Shown here: piece by piece, positions 23,401-35,934 of the stretch | How the letters are laid out: every line of letters starts with the position of its first letter | Numbering within the stretch: the first letter of the stretch is position 1 | Source of the DNA: Agriotes lineatus | Lineage: Eukaryota; Arthropoda; Insecta; Coleoptera; Elateridae | Assembly: GCA_940337035.1 (NCBI GenBank) | Contig: OW679203.1 | Location: 26,111,495-26,175,494 of the forward strand | Length of the DNA: 64,000 nt | Direction: 5' to 3' | The notes under the pieces: model-generated | What the model was told of the DNA's origin: nothing | The model's database searches: none | The model's input: the letters and a program-made list of their open reading frames with translations, nothing else | Position numbers and translations under genes: made by a program

Positions 23401-25557
23401 ATCATAAAAAGAAAAATTAGTAAGGAACATTGTGCCGCATGGAAATACAACAAAATTGTCGTGCGAATTGGTATACAAACCACCTACTTTCGTTCAAAAA
23501 GCCTTTTTGCGAAGTTATACAAATGTTCGTATTCAAATGCGGTCTTTAAAAATATTAACATTCTATTTACTAGCAATGATTGAAGAGAAAAAAATACTCT
23601 TCAAGGTTGTATAGGCGGAAAGCTTCGTTACACAGAATGTTTACAGAACGATTGCTGAGACGAAAGCAGTTTCTCCAAATATCCGACCACGGATAAAGTG
23701 AAATTCCTCTGCACACCAATTAGAAGGTAAATGGATTTTCATATTTATAGGCTCTGCCTCGGTAATCGTTAAAATAGAACGTCGAAAAATTACAAATTGC
23801 GCTGATAACGTTTTTAAAATTACACATGACAGACAACCGCTGCTTGATTAACCCTGCATTAACTTGAGCCCACCCAAATTTGACAAACTGCCAATGCTTT
23901 CTCAGAGGGTATAAAAAGGCAGTGGCAGCTTCAATTTTCAATCAGACTTAAGAGAAGTTTTCATCCCTTTAGAGCTCGATGCGCCTTTGGATAATCTCAA
24001 AACCTATCTATTAGCAAGAAAACAACTTCGAAGGGGACATTCGTTACTGCCTGCCATCTGAATTAACATAATTTTTAATTGTTGCAACTGAGACTTTATT
24101 TTATAGTCCATATACATTTTTGTCTACAGCAACGTTTGATTTTATAGTACTCTTTACAATTTTTGAAATCTCAAATTCTTAATGTTTCTATACAGTATAG
24201 GCCAATATGTCATGATGCAGTCTTTAGAGTATAATTTAATGTGGTCAAGACTACTCTTTAATAGTCATGTTCTTACTAACACCTAATACATAATATTGGG
24301 AAATGATATTTCTCAGAACTAGACAATATTAGCGGCTCTTCATATAGGTAAAATATGGACTGTCGTGGATGTCCCGAAAAATAGAACTTTACAGTAGTAT
24401 ATAAACATTTACATTTAGAGCTGTAAATAAGCCAACAACGAAATAACAGCGTTTCAAATTGATCTATTCTCTAATTCACTAAAAGACCTACTAATTCCAC
24501 AGTGAGTTCATCACACTAGAGGTAATTAGTATTCTTATTGTATGGCGTTTCTAGTAGGTAATATTACCGTGGCCACACTTGTTTAGGGGTGTAATTAATT
24601 GCAGGTAATCCATACGGAGTGCACATAGAATGATTACTAATTCCGCATAGCGAACAAATTAATGATTTATTCGGGCAATTCGTTGCGACTGCAGATGACA
24701 GTTGCAAATTAAAGCAATTACGGATATTTGAGGATTGATGCTGAACTCTAATGCACTCGTAAACTAAATAGCTATGACTTCAAAGACAGCAAAGAGTTGG
24801 AAATGGTTCTGTTATTCAACTTTTGCAACTGAATTAAATGTGATTTGCCCGAGCGCTTCGTTTCGTCACGTCAGCATTGCCATATGAAGGGATAGTGTTT
24901 ACTTTAAATAGATATTGAGCGAAATTGCACAAATTCAGGTAAAAAGTGTGTTCTTTATTTACAGTAGATACACGACACGCGTAACATCTACAAAGTGAGG
25001 CTCCTAAAGTACCCCATACTACAATAGTTCTCCTGAATACCGAATGCTTACGAACATAGCTCTACATTACGGTTCACGGCGCAGCTAACCTGGGGGCTGA
25101 AGGAATTCTGTCCGACGGAATTCTGCAGCTAATCGATAAAGCTTTCTCAGTCTCGGAGAGCCTGGGGTAGAAAGAAATTCATCCACCATTGAGAAGGACA
25201 CAAATAAATTGAAAACTGCGCAATAAAAATAGATTTTTGGAGTCCGACGGTAAATTGCTTAGCGACATTGAAAAACGAAACCCCAAGGGGTTAAGCACCG
25301 ATGAGAATCTTCAGTTAAAGTCAAAGTCTTTTAGTTAAGCTTAGATATATTCATATTTGTATAGTTGTTGAAGAGGCAGAGTAATACTTTATATTGTGCT
25401 AGACTCTATAACTATTATGCGCCGTAGACTTGGAAAACGTTCCAACGGTCTGCTTAAACTTACCAAACTGGCCTACTGCATTACATATGTCTAACCATAA
25501 AAAAATTCTCAAAACGTGTTCTAATCTAAACCATGTCAGAGATGTAGACAAGAAAAA
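20401..25557. other. Unassigned AT-rich stretch, nothing recognised
   Basis: Several open frames of 60-95 codons occur (for example 20581-20853 and 23296-23583). None resembles a known family, and their composition is that of the surrounding DNA. Confidence 0.45.
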
Positions 25558-26080
25558 TTATAGCAAATAGAGCCTAAATGCATCAAATGTACTGGCAATC
25601 ACAAAACATTCGGTCAACTGTAGTTTTTGTTCCCTCTTTACAAAAAAGAAGGTATTAAACCTTAAGCACTTGGAGACTCTTTCCATTGAAAAGAATTCTT
25701 CATTAGGGTTGCGGTTTCTAATCCTTTTATTGTAACAGGCAATACGCAGACATCGACAGTTTAAATTTGATGGAAATTTTCGTTTCCCGAGGATGTGCTC
25801 AACGTTTCCAAATACCACCCAAGTCATACTAAGTGTCCTTGCTATCTCGACTGTTTGGTTCTTCCCCCAGCGTAACGTTATATCCAAGGATATGTTATCT
25901 TTCGCCAACTGGGGAGTATTATTATTCAAGCTCATAGTCTTTGTCTTTCGGAGATTCATCTTGAGGCCTACTAATTCTGTGTTGGTAGTCATCAATATGC
26001 TGTCATTTGCTTTGGATGGGAATATACATATTCACTGTGATAAGATCTTTGTCTTCTCTGACGTAGAGAGTAGCCCCTTC
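25558..26080 (-). pseudogene. LINE reverse-transcriptase fragment
   Basis: The minus frame reads ...ANDSILMTTNTELVGLKMN, LRKTKTMS, then GKNQTVEIARTLSMTWVVFG and NVEHILGKRKFPSNL. It matches the region after the ADD catalytic box in RTE-like LINE reverse transcriptases (S..VGLKMN..KTK.M, EI.RRI...W..FGKL, R...P..LK). After a frameshift near 25735 the homology continues as VCVLPVT and GLETATL, corresponding to VLPV.TYG.ETW.L. The catalytic ADD itself is degraded. Same strand as, and in the correct 5'-to-3' order with, the LINE at 27490-28775. Confidence 0.8.
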
Positions 26081-26196
26081 TAAATCTTTCTGATCTACCA
26101 CCTTTTTTTGAAAAGAATTGTTGCCACGAACAGCAAGACCCAGAGTAGACAAACTCAATTATTTTAACTAGCTCCAAATCGTACTGAAACGTTTAG

Positions 26197-27350
26197 GGCA
26201 CATAGACAAATTGGAGAGCCGAGTAGCTACAGTAAATGCGGCGTGCGATTCTTTTCTGTAATTAGCAAATGGTGTTCAAATTGCCAGGGGCGCCAGAGAA
26301 TCTTCTAATAGTTCAAATTCGTTGGCTTACGATAACCCTTAAACTTACCAAGCTTTACGTAAGCAAATTCGCTACGAACTGAAACACTTCAAAAGGGTTT
26401 GTCATAGAATTTCTTGCATTCGCCATACACAAAACCAGAGTTAATTTCAAGAGGTTTACACTTTTAAAGTTGATTCTGATACAATGATTAATTACAAGCA
26501 CTCGCATAAATTACGCGTAAAACGACGCTACATGCGCAATCTATACATACAAACAGTCCTATTATTGCCCTTAAATTACAAGGGTTTAAAGTCATCGGCG
26601 ATAAATTGTGCAAAATCGCAACAAGCTAAGATTACTTGAAGAAAGCTAAACATCAAAATAGTTCACAGATTTCTAAATACTAGGTAATCAGGTTAAATTA
26701 GTGAGTAATTACAAGTCTACAGTCATGCCATAGAGCAAACTTGGCATGAGAATTATAATAATATACTACTACATACGTCGAAATTTAATATATTTCATAA
26801 ATGCACAAGTACTAACTAATTTCAGGCTTACGGGAGAGCAACTTACAAGTTCCTTTTTACCTTGAACAACACAGATTTGTGTTTTAATACTCCCAGAAAT
26901 GATGCGATGCGGCACCAGCGGCAAACAGCAATAATGGGCAACCATGAGCTACCAGGCAAACTTTTCGAAGATACAATGGCACCCCGGTAAAGGTTTTCGA
27001 TAGAAAACTGCACATCTATAAAGCGCGTTTTTGGCGACTTAGGGAATAAATGAGAAACAGAAACAACAGCTTTCACCTAAAAATCGGAAACTCAGCAAGA
27101 ACTCCCAAAACGGCCGCAAACTAACAACACAGACTAGAAGATAAAACTTTAAGGACTCCAAGGTCGGCTCTAAAATACCTGAAACGCGAATGCCTAATTA
27201 TAATAATAAGCAGAAGAGAACAATTACACAGGTACTTTCAGTCCACGGCTCCTACAACGATACGCAACGCCGATACTAATCCGCAATCAGGTACGATGAA
27301 TACATAATAGCCCGTTCTCCGCTAAATTATACCATAAAAATTTGCGTTAA
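26197..27350. repeat. Dispersed non-coding repeat, copy B
   Basis: This is the partner of 5235-6500 (landmarks given there). It lies between two LINE pieces that have the same strand and correct order, so it may have inserted into the LINE. The right edge lies somewhere between 27350 and 27490. Confidence 0.6.
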
Positions 27351-27489
27351 CGTAATCACTATCAGATAGCCCCAAACTGAGACAAGGTTAACAACAAAAT
27401 AAATGCCTCCTAACGGTTTAAGAGACGCTAGCTGAAAAGAACAAAGCAAAACGCGCTATTAAAAAGACACGCGATGCAGATGTGTAGAA

Positions 27490-28775
27490 ACCCTAGCAAA
27501 CAATTGAGGAGTTACGCCTAGCAATAGATCGATAAATCGATAAGGCCGTTAAACCGTTCGGAAACTTCGAAAAAGTAATGTACAAAGGTGTTAGCATAAA
27601 ATTAGTAAACATGCAATCAAAAGTACGAGAAAATTTCATTGAAACGTGGCGGTTTTCAACCGTAACATGGTAACCTCGGCGTTTTTTCATGCTTCGGGGA
27701 TTTTTCCTTCTTTCAAGCAGGATATGCAGTGCTCTATCTAGTCCTCCACCTTCTTGCAGCGTCTCGCTTAGGACTGGATCTTTACTCGGAGCTTGTCAGT
27801 TTTTCATTTGTTTCAATACCGCTCTCAGCTCTGATTCTTCAAATTGGATGAGCAGAGTAGTTTCATCTTCATGTTGTTGTCGATGGTTTCTTCAATTATA
27901 TGCGTGTTTTAGTTTTTGCCAAATTACTTTCTTCGCTCTCTATAGCTCGGTAAGTCCCTGCTGCTTGTTCTGCAACAAATTCAATCGTGTTCAAGCTGAG
28001 CTACGCATTTGGTGCCAAAGAGCACGCTTCTAGCCGTCACTCGGATGTTGCTGATGATTTTCCCTCACCACTTACGTAGTTCTACGTGTCCCTCGCTGGT
28101 GGTTCAAGCTTCCTGTCGAGTTGGATGTGGTATTCTTTCTGGTTTCTCTTGAGCTCGCTGATTGTTAGTTTGAAATCAGCTCATTTCTTTGCAAATTTGC
28201 GAGTCCATGGTCAGTTTCCGTATTAAAACTATTCAGGACTGACACGTCGGTGCACATGTGTTTATCTGTTGCAAGCAGATAATCACTTTTATTTTTAATT
28301 GCGCCATCCAGTTTCTTTGTGATGGATTTTAAAAAACGTGTTTATGCAATTCATGCAGAATGGTTGGAGAGCTTGCTGCAAATTTCTCTTTCAGCTAGCC
28401 GATAAAGTCTCCTACTATAATCTTCAACTTCACCAGTTTTCCGTTCTTGGCTGCTGCAAGATCTTTATAAAACTGTTTTCATAGGTTGTTGTTGAAGTAG
28501 TTGCACAGGCCTATGTGATATGCATGGTGTAGCTGCGGTTTAGTTTGAGCACAGTTCAAATGACTGGATGTTTCGTCTTGTTGTACACCAATATCGGTAT
28601 TCTTCCAATATGGTAAATTGACTCAGTGTCATTTTGAAACAGTTGCTGTCCGGCATTTAAGATCTTCATCCTGGTTTGATTGATTCTTAGAAAGTCCCTC
28701 GTGATGTTTTTGAATTCGTTCCCTAAGCTCTATAAATTCTCAGTTAGTGTCATGGTGCGGATATTGTTAAGACTA
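27490..28775 (-). pseudogene. LINE endonuclease, linker and start of reverse transcriptase
   Basis: On the minus strand, from 28775: NIRTMTLTEN (the LN.RT start of LINE endonucleases), a degraded middle, then DGAIKNKSDYLLATDKHMCT, DVSVLNSFNTETDHGLA (the ...NEIDYIL and SDH motifs, with TDH here). Next comes a basic linker with LLIQFEESELRAVLKQMKN and QAPSKDPVLSETLQEGGGLD, matching the KMKN.KAP..DG...E.L..GG motif that opens the reverse-transcriptase region. A final LTPLYITFSKFPNGLTAL resembles the LLS..YK.FSK....RL block. Many stops and shifts are present. The plus-strand 114-codon frame at 27689-28033 is its antisense shadow. Confidence 0.75.
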
Positions 28776-31700
28776 AGATAGTTTTGTTTAGTCTTGGTCC
28801 ACCACAAAACACACTACAGATTGACAAATCAGTACAAATCAGACATTTTGAGTTTCCGACTCTGGTCGTCTGCGGTAAAATAATTTGTTTTAACTTTGAC
28901 ACTTACTGTATTAAATTGTTTTCTGCTCGTAGACATTGGCGATTCGGCGGATTGCAGTATAAGTTCCGCCTATTTGTGGATTCGAACAGAGATTGTGCTT
29001 ATTGCAAATCTATCACTCTACTCACTGCACCACCGTGGTGGTAATAGTGACAATCATTATAAGACAATATATCTGCTATAACAACTTGAATGTAGCAATG
29101 TATTCTGATGAGATACTTTGTGTATGCAGATAAATGCATTTGGGTATAGCAGTCAAATACACGGAAAGTATGTGAATACTGCATTTTCAAGGAATAAACT
29201 ACTTCACTGCTAGCCACTTCTATCCGATTGGAAGATTACAGCTCAGCAAAACAGAGACTGCATGACCCAATAGTTTTTGCGCTCCAGATTGTAATATGAT
29301 TCCAGGACTCGACCAGCGAGCCCTGTGCAATTTGCTAGCATTGAAGTACATACGAAGTAAATACGGACTTCCAAATAGGCATTCAGGTAGGTGCAGGCAA
29401 AGATGATTGTCGGATTTCCCTTTTTGCAGTCTCACACAAGGAATACCCTGATTTCATATTTGATTAGGCGGATATAGAAACTACATCATATATAAAACAC
29501 ATTTTTGCCTTGGTAGTCTACCTTTTGACTGAGGAAAGGTATACAGAAAGAATTGGAATTGGATCCGCAATTCCGGGATATTTATAGAACAAAATCGCGT
29601 ACCGATATTGGTAAAATGAACTGACAAATTGAAAAGATGGATTTGAATGAAAGGAAGTCGATCTTCCGAAGGTGCCGCTGCGAGGCGTTAGTTACAGCAG
29701 CTTTCGTGAAGGCGGCGTAGAGGTTCTTACTACTTACTATGCGGCTAAAGAATACATGATATTAGCGCGCGTATCTTTTGAAAAGTCTCTTCTGCAAAGC
29801 TGTTCTAGTTTCTTAAGCAAAATGTGCATTAAAACCAATTTCCTTTTATTAATGCAAAAGCTAGGGCGGGAAAGCAACCGGCCACGTCTAAACATATTGT
29901 TTCTTTATCCCTTCCTTCCGCTCTTTTACATTCTGGAATTTATTAAGACAGCGAATGGTAGGCTCATAAATAAAGGTCCTTCGCCCCAATGCAATTAACT
30001 TCGTTAGTAAAAAGAAGCAAGGTTGTACACATATTTTGTGTTTCTCAAGAGTCATACTAACTTTGTGGATTTGAGTACTGTTATAGTAGTACATAGATTC
30101 GTATTACAATACTACATTTAAAAATAGCAGATAAAAAAATACAACAAGTAGTCAACCTGTAATATATCGGGTCTTGCTATATGAGAATTTATATTGATTC
30201 TATCTCAATATATATAAAGCTTTATCTTTACTATAGAATATTAATATTCATGAAAGCTTTATATTTCACATATATTACTTTGACATTTCTTATCATTTAA
30301 AAAACTTTGAAATCTAATTACATAATAATTTATAGTTATACCAAATCAAACTTGGTTAGATAACTAACATTAAAAATGTTATCAAATATTCCCTGACTTT
30401 CGTTGTCTTTTTCAGAGATACTTGATTTTGAAACTCAATCTCCCTTGCTGAACACCCCTTTTTGCCAGTCCACCTAGTTGTCCCAGTTCCAAATGCTCAT
30501 TGTAGAACTTAATATTTCTATTCTTTATAATAGAAAATAAATCCATAGTCAAAAAACACAATCACTCACGCACTGAAGCTACGTTAAATGGCTGTTAAAT
30601 CTATTGCATCCACAATAGAACAATCTAATTCAATAGTATATTTAACATTTGTTACAACACGAAAATGGTCTTTACGACAAGTCGTAGAAGAGGGCTTTTT
30701 TAAACGAAATCAAGATGTTAATTGCTAAGCGCCACCACTTTTCTATCGGTAATACGTTCACTCAAAAGTAGAAACAAATGAACCGAGCTTAAAAGGTATT
30801 TTCAGTGCTTGATTTCAACCAGCGTACAGCATCGGTGAACATGTATTCGTTCTGCTTTCCCGAAAACTCTTTACAAAAGAAAAACAGAGCTACTACTGAA
30901 TTTGCATGCAACATGAGGTACACGCAATAAAAACGCACGACTAATTTAAAATAAAATGTATTAAGTGAAAGTAAACAAAAAAATCATTTGACAGACATTA
31001 AATTAACTGCAAAGAGGTTAGTAAACATTTACTAAACCATTATCGACACAGTCGGGCATAAGCAAAATCCACATATGCAATTAAAACAGTGATCATTGAA
31101 CATAAACACCAAAATTACATAAAATACTTTACAATCGTTGACATACTACGTCACACTAAGCGAGGCTGACGTAACACGGAACGAAATGTAATTCACTATA
31201 AAGACTAAATAATACAGTACCTGGTTTTTGAGGTTTACGGACGCCGTGATTAGTTGTCCAATAAAGCCGCTGACCGGCGAAATATAGCAACTGCATTATG
31301 TATTAAAAAGAGTGCAAAGACAGGACGTCAATGAATCGGGACGCCGGAACCACTCAACGGAACCAAACAGGCTAAATCCATATACGTGAGAAATTATAGG
31401 TGCAATCTACAACGAACAGTTTTACAACCGGCAAAACCTGCATCGACATAGTCCAGCGTTACGTAAAACCCCAAGAAAAATCTGCACCAATGCGTAAGTT
31501 TTCGGTCTGCCAACCGACTGCTGCCATGCTTTCTACTAATTTCTCGAAGAGCTCCCCAGAGACACTACTCTACACCACAACACAACATCAATCGGAGATA
31601 TTCAGTCCAATTTCACAGCTAGCACTTTAACACAGAACGGTCTCAACAACGCTCACGCGCTTGAATTAATTTCGACTTTGCCGGTGGAAGGTGCAGAGTC

Positions 31701-32480
31701 TCCCGGCGGACAGAACCAACTAACTTATGAAAGGATACGAAAGGTGTCGTTATGGTTCAATGTTAAATCAGAAATTTGTCTGGAACTTCGGCAGGGGGGG
31801 GGAGTCCCGGCCTATATAAACAATAAAATTGCAGAGAATGGGAGTCAAAACCGACCGTTAAGATACTATAAGAGGGCTACATCATTCATCCGGTGAATAA
31901 ACATATCTAAATTTAGAACACGCATATGAACTTGAATTGATGATTGTGAAGTAAGCAGAGAGACGCTAATATTTGAAACGAACGGAATGGGGTTTTAATA
32001 CTTAACTGAACTTTTAATTTAAACGAAAGGATGAGTGGTTTTTAAGCTACCAGTGCAGGAAAACCTTCTGAAAAGCGTTAAATGCACAAATTGTCCTTAC
32101 ACATCGACTTTTGAACAGAATTGCCTGAAGGCTGAATCAGGTTTCCGTTACTTGCACTGGTTCCGTCCCTAGCGTTGTGAGCACAAGGGTGAGACTGCGC
32201 CCTTGTTTTAAGACAATGTAGTCAAGCCACTCAGAGGGACGATGATATTTGGTAGCTACCCTAAAGCGCAACCTCATGCTTCAAAAAATTTAGGCTTGGA
32301 AGGGTAGCCCTTGATGTGAATGAATCAAACAGTAAATGCCGATTGCTTGTATTATAAAAATATGGCTCTGTTTATACAAATATATTTGCTTTGAAACTAT
32401 TAAAATTGCATTATATCAAAAAAGTGTAAAGTGTTTGTGTCGATATAACGTTTCATAACAGACATCAGCACTTAAATCAC
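28776..32480. other. Unassigned sequence, nothing recognised
   Basis: AT-rich, with open frames up to 108 codons (29672-29998, plus) that match nothing known. A more balanced, CG-containing stretch at 31200-31900 lacks diagnostic structure. Confidence 0.45.
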
Positions 32481-32790
32481 ATAGTCCAGGCAATGGGTAG
32501 TTTTACCACGAAAAAGGTCATAACCAAATGAAATTTGGTGGGATTGTAAAATTTACTGTCCTGATCATAACTCTAAGTCTGCGACCTTGGGGGAAGACCG
32601 CTCGCGCCGCCATCATGGAAAGACGGCGGCCAAAATTAGTTTTTTGTAAATATCTCCGTTGCTATTCATTCTACGGAAAAAAAAGCAATAAATTGAAGAG
32701 CATAAAATTGTACATAAAATATATTCTATGCATTTTTTTCGTCAGATCAATAGTTTTTGAGATACAGCGCGCCAAACGGAAGCAAATAAT
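32481..32790. repeat. Left TIR of the XPG-type transposon
   Basis: Inverted partner of 34061-34372. Identity is about 80% by eye, with small indels. Confidence 0.8.
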
Positions 32791-33379
32791 GGTAATGTAG
32801 CGGTGCGCGGTGGAGCGTTTTGTTTTTGCTCCTGTCTCCTTGAATGTGGGCTAAGTGATATGTGCAAAGTAATTTCAACATAAATATCCATTATTAGCAA
32901 ATGCATTTACACAGTTTTCTGCATTATATTTTGTAGGGACACGTCTGCATCTTTAATGGGTATGATATTTATCATTTCATTTTGTAACTCGTTTCGATAC
33001 CATCCAGAAGGTAGATTTTTTATCTCGAGACTCGAATAAACGACGTTTAATATCCATGCTCGCGAGAAAATTAGAAGACCATAATATTACAGTGACGCAT
33101 GCACCAGAAGATGCGGGCTCCCTCATAATTCAAACAGCTATTGATATGTCTTCGTCCTATTCAGCAGTGCAAATTGTGGGAGAAGATGTAGATTTATTAG
33201 TTCTGATTACTGCACTGACGAGCGAGCATGACAATATCTTTTTAAGAAAATCTGCTCGAGGTAAAGTGGAGGAAAATATATATCTATCACACAGTCTACA
33301 GCTTGTAAATCCTGTAGGCAAGAATATTTTGTTCCTGCATGCATTCAGCGGTTGTGATACAACATCTGATTTCTTTAAT

Positions 33380-33388
33380 CAGGGAAAG
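33380..33388. repeat. SINE target-site duplication, left copy
   Basis: CAGGGAAAG. It matches CAGGAAAAG at 33696-33704 at 8 of 9 positions. Confidence 0.85.
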
Positions 33389-33695
33389 ATTATAGTAATA
33401 ATAATGGTGAGACACTAACACCCCATGAAGGAGCTTGGCCTGCAAGGCGAAAGGTCAGAGCTTCCGTTTCCTCGCTCTCACACCCGGCTGTCGCGTGTCA
33501 AATTCATGGAACGTGGTGATGTGGTGAGCATCACGCATTAGACAACCGCAGTATTACCCCTTGTTCTTTCGAACGCAGGTCCTCAATTATTTAAAGCGAC
33601 TGGGTAGGCCGCCCGCCAAGCATCGATTTTGGGATTTGAACTTTAGACTTCCGCACCGCAGTCCAATGCTCTAACCACTGAGCTACACTGGCGAC
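33389..33695 (-). mobile_element. Full-length tRNA-derived SINE, 307 bp
   Basis: On the minus strand it starts GTCGCCAGTGTAGCTCAGTG, carrying a clear pol III A box (TAGCTCAGTGGTTAGAGC) and a B box (AGTTCAAATCC). The 3' tail is a short TAT/ATT-rich repeat. The near-identical 9-mers CAGGGAAAG (33380-33388) and CAGGAAAAG (33696-33704) flank it as a target duplication. Excising one copy rejoins the nuclease reading frame exactly, which independently confirms both boundaries. The head is tRNA-like but is not a functional tRNA gene, because the acceptor stem and 3' half do not fold. Confidence 0.9.
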
Positions 33696-33704
33696 CAGGA
33701 AAAG
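33696..33704. repeat. SINE target-site duplication, right copy
   Basis: CAGGAAAAG. It is the partner of 33380-33388, with one substitution. Confidence 0.85.
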
Positions 33705-34060
33705 GTTAATTTTTTTAATATTCTTGCGAAAAGCAGCAAGTTGATTGAAATCATTGAAATCTTCCAAGATCCACATCCAGAATTCGATGCACTAGCCACT
33801 GCGGGAGAAGTATTTTTGGTAACGCTGTATGGTCCTTGGAGAAGGCGAGGTGAATATAGAAGCAGAGGAAATCGATTATGAGTCGAATCTCTTAGAAATA
33901 TTAGATAAAAATGTTGTGGGAAATGACTATAATGATGAAGATTCAGAAGACAATGCAAAAGTCTTTACACAACTAAAACGTCCAAAACGTCGTTGAATGT
34001 AATAATTTTGTGGCTTAGGCCTACTGGGGATACCACGTTAAGAAAAAACGCACAGTTGGG

Positions 34061-34372
34061 CTCTATTTTCTTGCGTTTAGCGCGCTGTATCTTGAAAATT
34101 ATTGGTCTAACAGAAAAATTCATGAAACATATGGTATGTACAATTTTATGCTCTTCAATTTATTACTTTCCTGTTTTTTCGTACGACCAATAGGAACGGA
34201 AATATTTGCAAAAAACTGATTTTGACCGCCATCTCTTCAAGATGGCGGCGCGAGCGGCCTTCTCCCAAGGTCGCAAACTCAGGACAGTAAATTTTACGAT
34301 TCTACCAAATTTCATTTGGTTACGACCTTTTGCGTGGTAGACCCCTTATTTTCGTGCCATTGCTGGGACTAT
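34061..34372. repeat. Right TIR of the XPG-type transposon
   Basis: Inverted partner of 32481-32790. It retains a segment near the tip (CACGAAAATAAGG on the reverse strand) that is missing from the left arm. Confidence 0.8.
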
Positions 34373-35934
34373 ACAGTGAACTCTGATTACTAGGTCGTTC
34401 ATTTACGCAAGGTTGCTTAACTTGCAGTTGTGGCATTAAAACTTCCTACATGTGAAATTAGAATTGCATTTTGAACCTGTGAACTGTATTTCGTAAAGGA
34501 AATTTAGGTCTGGTTAATTCGAGATTAACACTTTCATTGCAAAATTCTAATAATCTGATATTATTACATCAAACTATACTACAGAGAAAACAACGTTTAC
34601 CACTGTGTATATTACATTAGGATTACTATGTATTTATTTAGAACTGAAAGGAATTGACCCCTCAACGTGATTTTTGTAACAAATTTTGAGATAATATTAT
34701 TTTTTATATTATTTATTACACAGTAACCCTGATACTATCTCAGCTACCATCAACCATTCATACGATTGTTCTTGCAATATAATTCTAAAGTGACTGAATT
34801 TTAAAAATAAAAATTAATAAAACATGCACTTTCAGGTTGCATTACAAACCATATCTATGGTCCATTCTAGGTACAATAATACAATATAACAAAAAAACAA
34901 AGCTTCTAGAAGCATGGTCCCGAAATTGCGTCTTATGGAAGCTGCAGAACTGCAAGTGAGAATTCTAGCGAAAAGTGTAAAGATGACGGTGTTGATCTCG
35001 GATGCGAACCAATAGGTTGAATAAAGTACCCCTGACCTGCTCTCATTAACCCAATGCGTTCAAAAAGTAGGAATCGAGACTGAACGCGTCAGTGCTAGCA
35101 ACAAACCGACGGTACTTCATCATTAAAAAAACTACGGTAGTTTGTCGGATATTACGTGAAGAATATCGCGTGTTTATTTGAAAAAGAGGACTAAAATTAA
35201 ATCTGAAAAAATGTCAGACCGCGTAAAGGTATACCAATAACAGAAAAGTATCTGAGGTCTCGGCCAGCCCGACATTGGCATTAAGAACAAAAAATATTTT
35301 CTGATTGACTTTCAATTACTTTTTCCCAATATCTTGTGTCTAGGTTTTCGTTGTCGTCATCCTTTGTTCTACATCGCTATGTATCACCCTCTATTTTATA
35401 GAGTGAGAGTAGTGCCAATTCCTTGAATCTTTTTCAACTTCTTTTCTAGGTTGCTATCCAATTGTAATGCAGCAATATTTTTCTCTCTGTACGTATACTG
35501 ACGTTAGTCTATTTCTATATTTTATTTGTATATTTGGCCTCCACACTATAAGTTGAATTTACATTAAAAATACAAGGGTTTTTTCTATCAATCACCTATC
35601 ACAAAATTGCTAGTTTAGCTTTAAAAAACCAAAGATCGTTTTTCGTGTCATCTCTAAACGTAGCAAAAGATAAAGGCTTAAAAATTAGATCAAAAATCTG
35701 TTTCTATATGTTTTCTTATTAACTCATTCTGTAAACGTCCAGCGTCATATCGTTTTGCTACTTTTTATTTTTGCATTCTAGGCAGCTCCTGTTTTATATT
35801 CATTTAAGACAACATATTAGGAAAATGGGATTAGAAATCGCGGAAGAGAAGGACTGTAACGTTGACATACTATCAAAAACAATGCAGTGGAGGTTCATGT
35901 GCTAATTAATATCTAAATTACCTGGTGAAGTCAC
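34373..35934. other. Unassigned AT-rich sequence, nothing recognised
   Basis: No coding frame, repeat boundary or RNA was recognised. Confidence 0.45.

Larger units (their letters stand above)
32940..33996 (+). pseudogene. XPG/FEN1-like nuclease of an Academ-like transposon, broken
   Basis: After a possible splice acceptor (TTTTGTAG at ~32930) the frame reads CIFNGYD, then shifts. From ~33008 it reads IQKVDFLSRDSNKRRLISML, LEDHNITVTHAPEDAGSLII, IVGEDVDLLVL and LFLHAFSGCDTTSDFFNQGK. The order A..EAG...I, then EDVDLL, then SGCD matches the XPG I-region (EAEA, DSDLL) and the GCDY helix of flap nucleases. The gene is cut at 33388 by a SINE and resumes at 33705 with NFFNILAKSSKLIEIIEIFQ and GEVFLVTLYG. 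It shifts again, losing a middle part that normally holds a Cys-rich region, and ends in an acidic tail plus LKRPKRR-stop. It is a pseudogene through one insertion, at least two frameshifts and an internal deletion. Confidence 0.75.
32481..34372 (+). mobile_element. Long-TIR DNA transposon with XPG-like nuclease remnant
   Basis: Terminal inverted repeats of ~310 bp (32481-32790 and 34061-34372) run from ATAGTCC..GCAATGG at the tips, through AACCAAATGAAATTTGGT, AAATTTACTGTCCTGA, TGCGACCTTGGG and CGCTCGCGCCGCCAT, to GATACAGCGCGC.AAACG at the inner edge. Between them is a decayed plus-strand nuclease gene. The left TIR lacks ~13 bp near its tip compared with the right. A clean target duplication could not be read (flanks CAC at the left, ACA at the right). 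TIR plus an XPG-type nuclease is the combination known for the Academ superfamily of DNA transposons, so this is probably an internally deleted Academ-like copy. The long TIRs are noteworthy. Confidence 0.8.

Noticed and set aside
27689..28033. 114-codon plus frame
   Set aside because: It is antisense to the LINE linker and reverse-transcriptase start, which carries recognisable motifs on the minus strand.
29672..29998. 108-codon plus frame
   Set aside because: No recognisable family. Mixed hydrophobic composition without motif or supporting signals.
33600..33695. Candidate tRNA gene on the minus strand
   Set aside because: The A and B boxes are present, but the anticodon and acceptor stems do not close. 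It continues into a 307-bp repeat with target duplications, so it is a SINE head.
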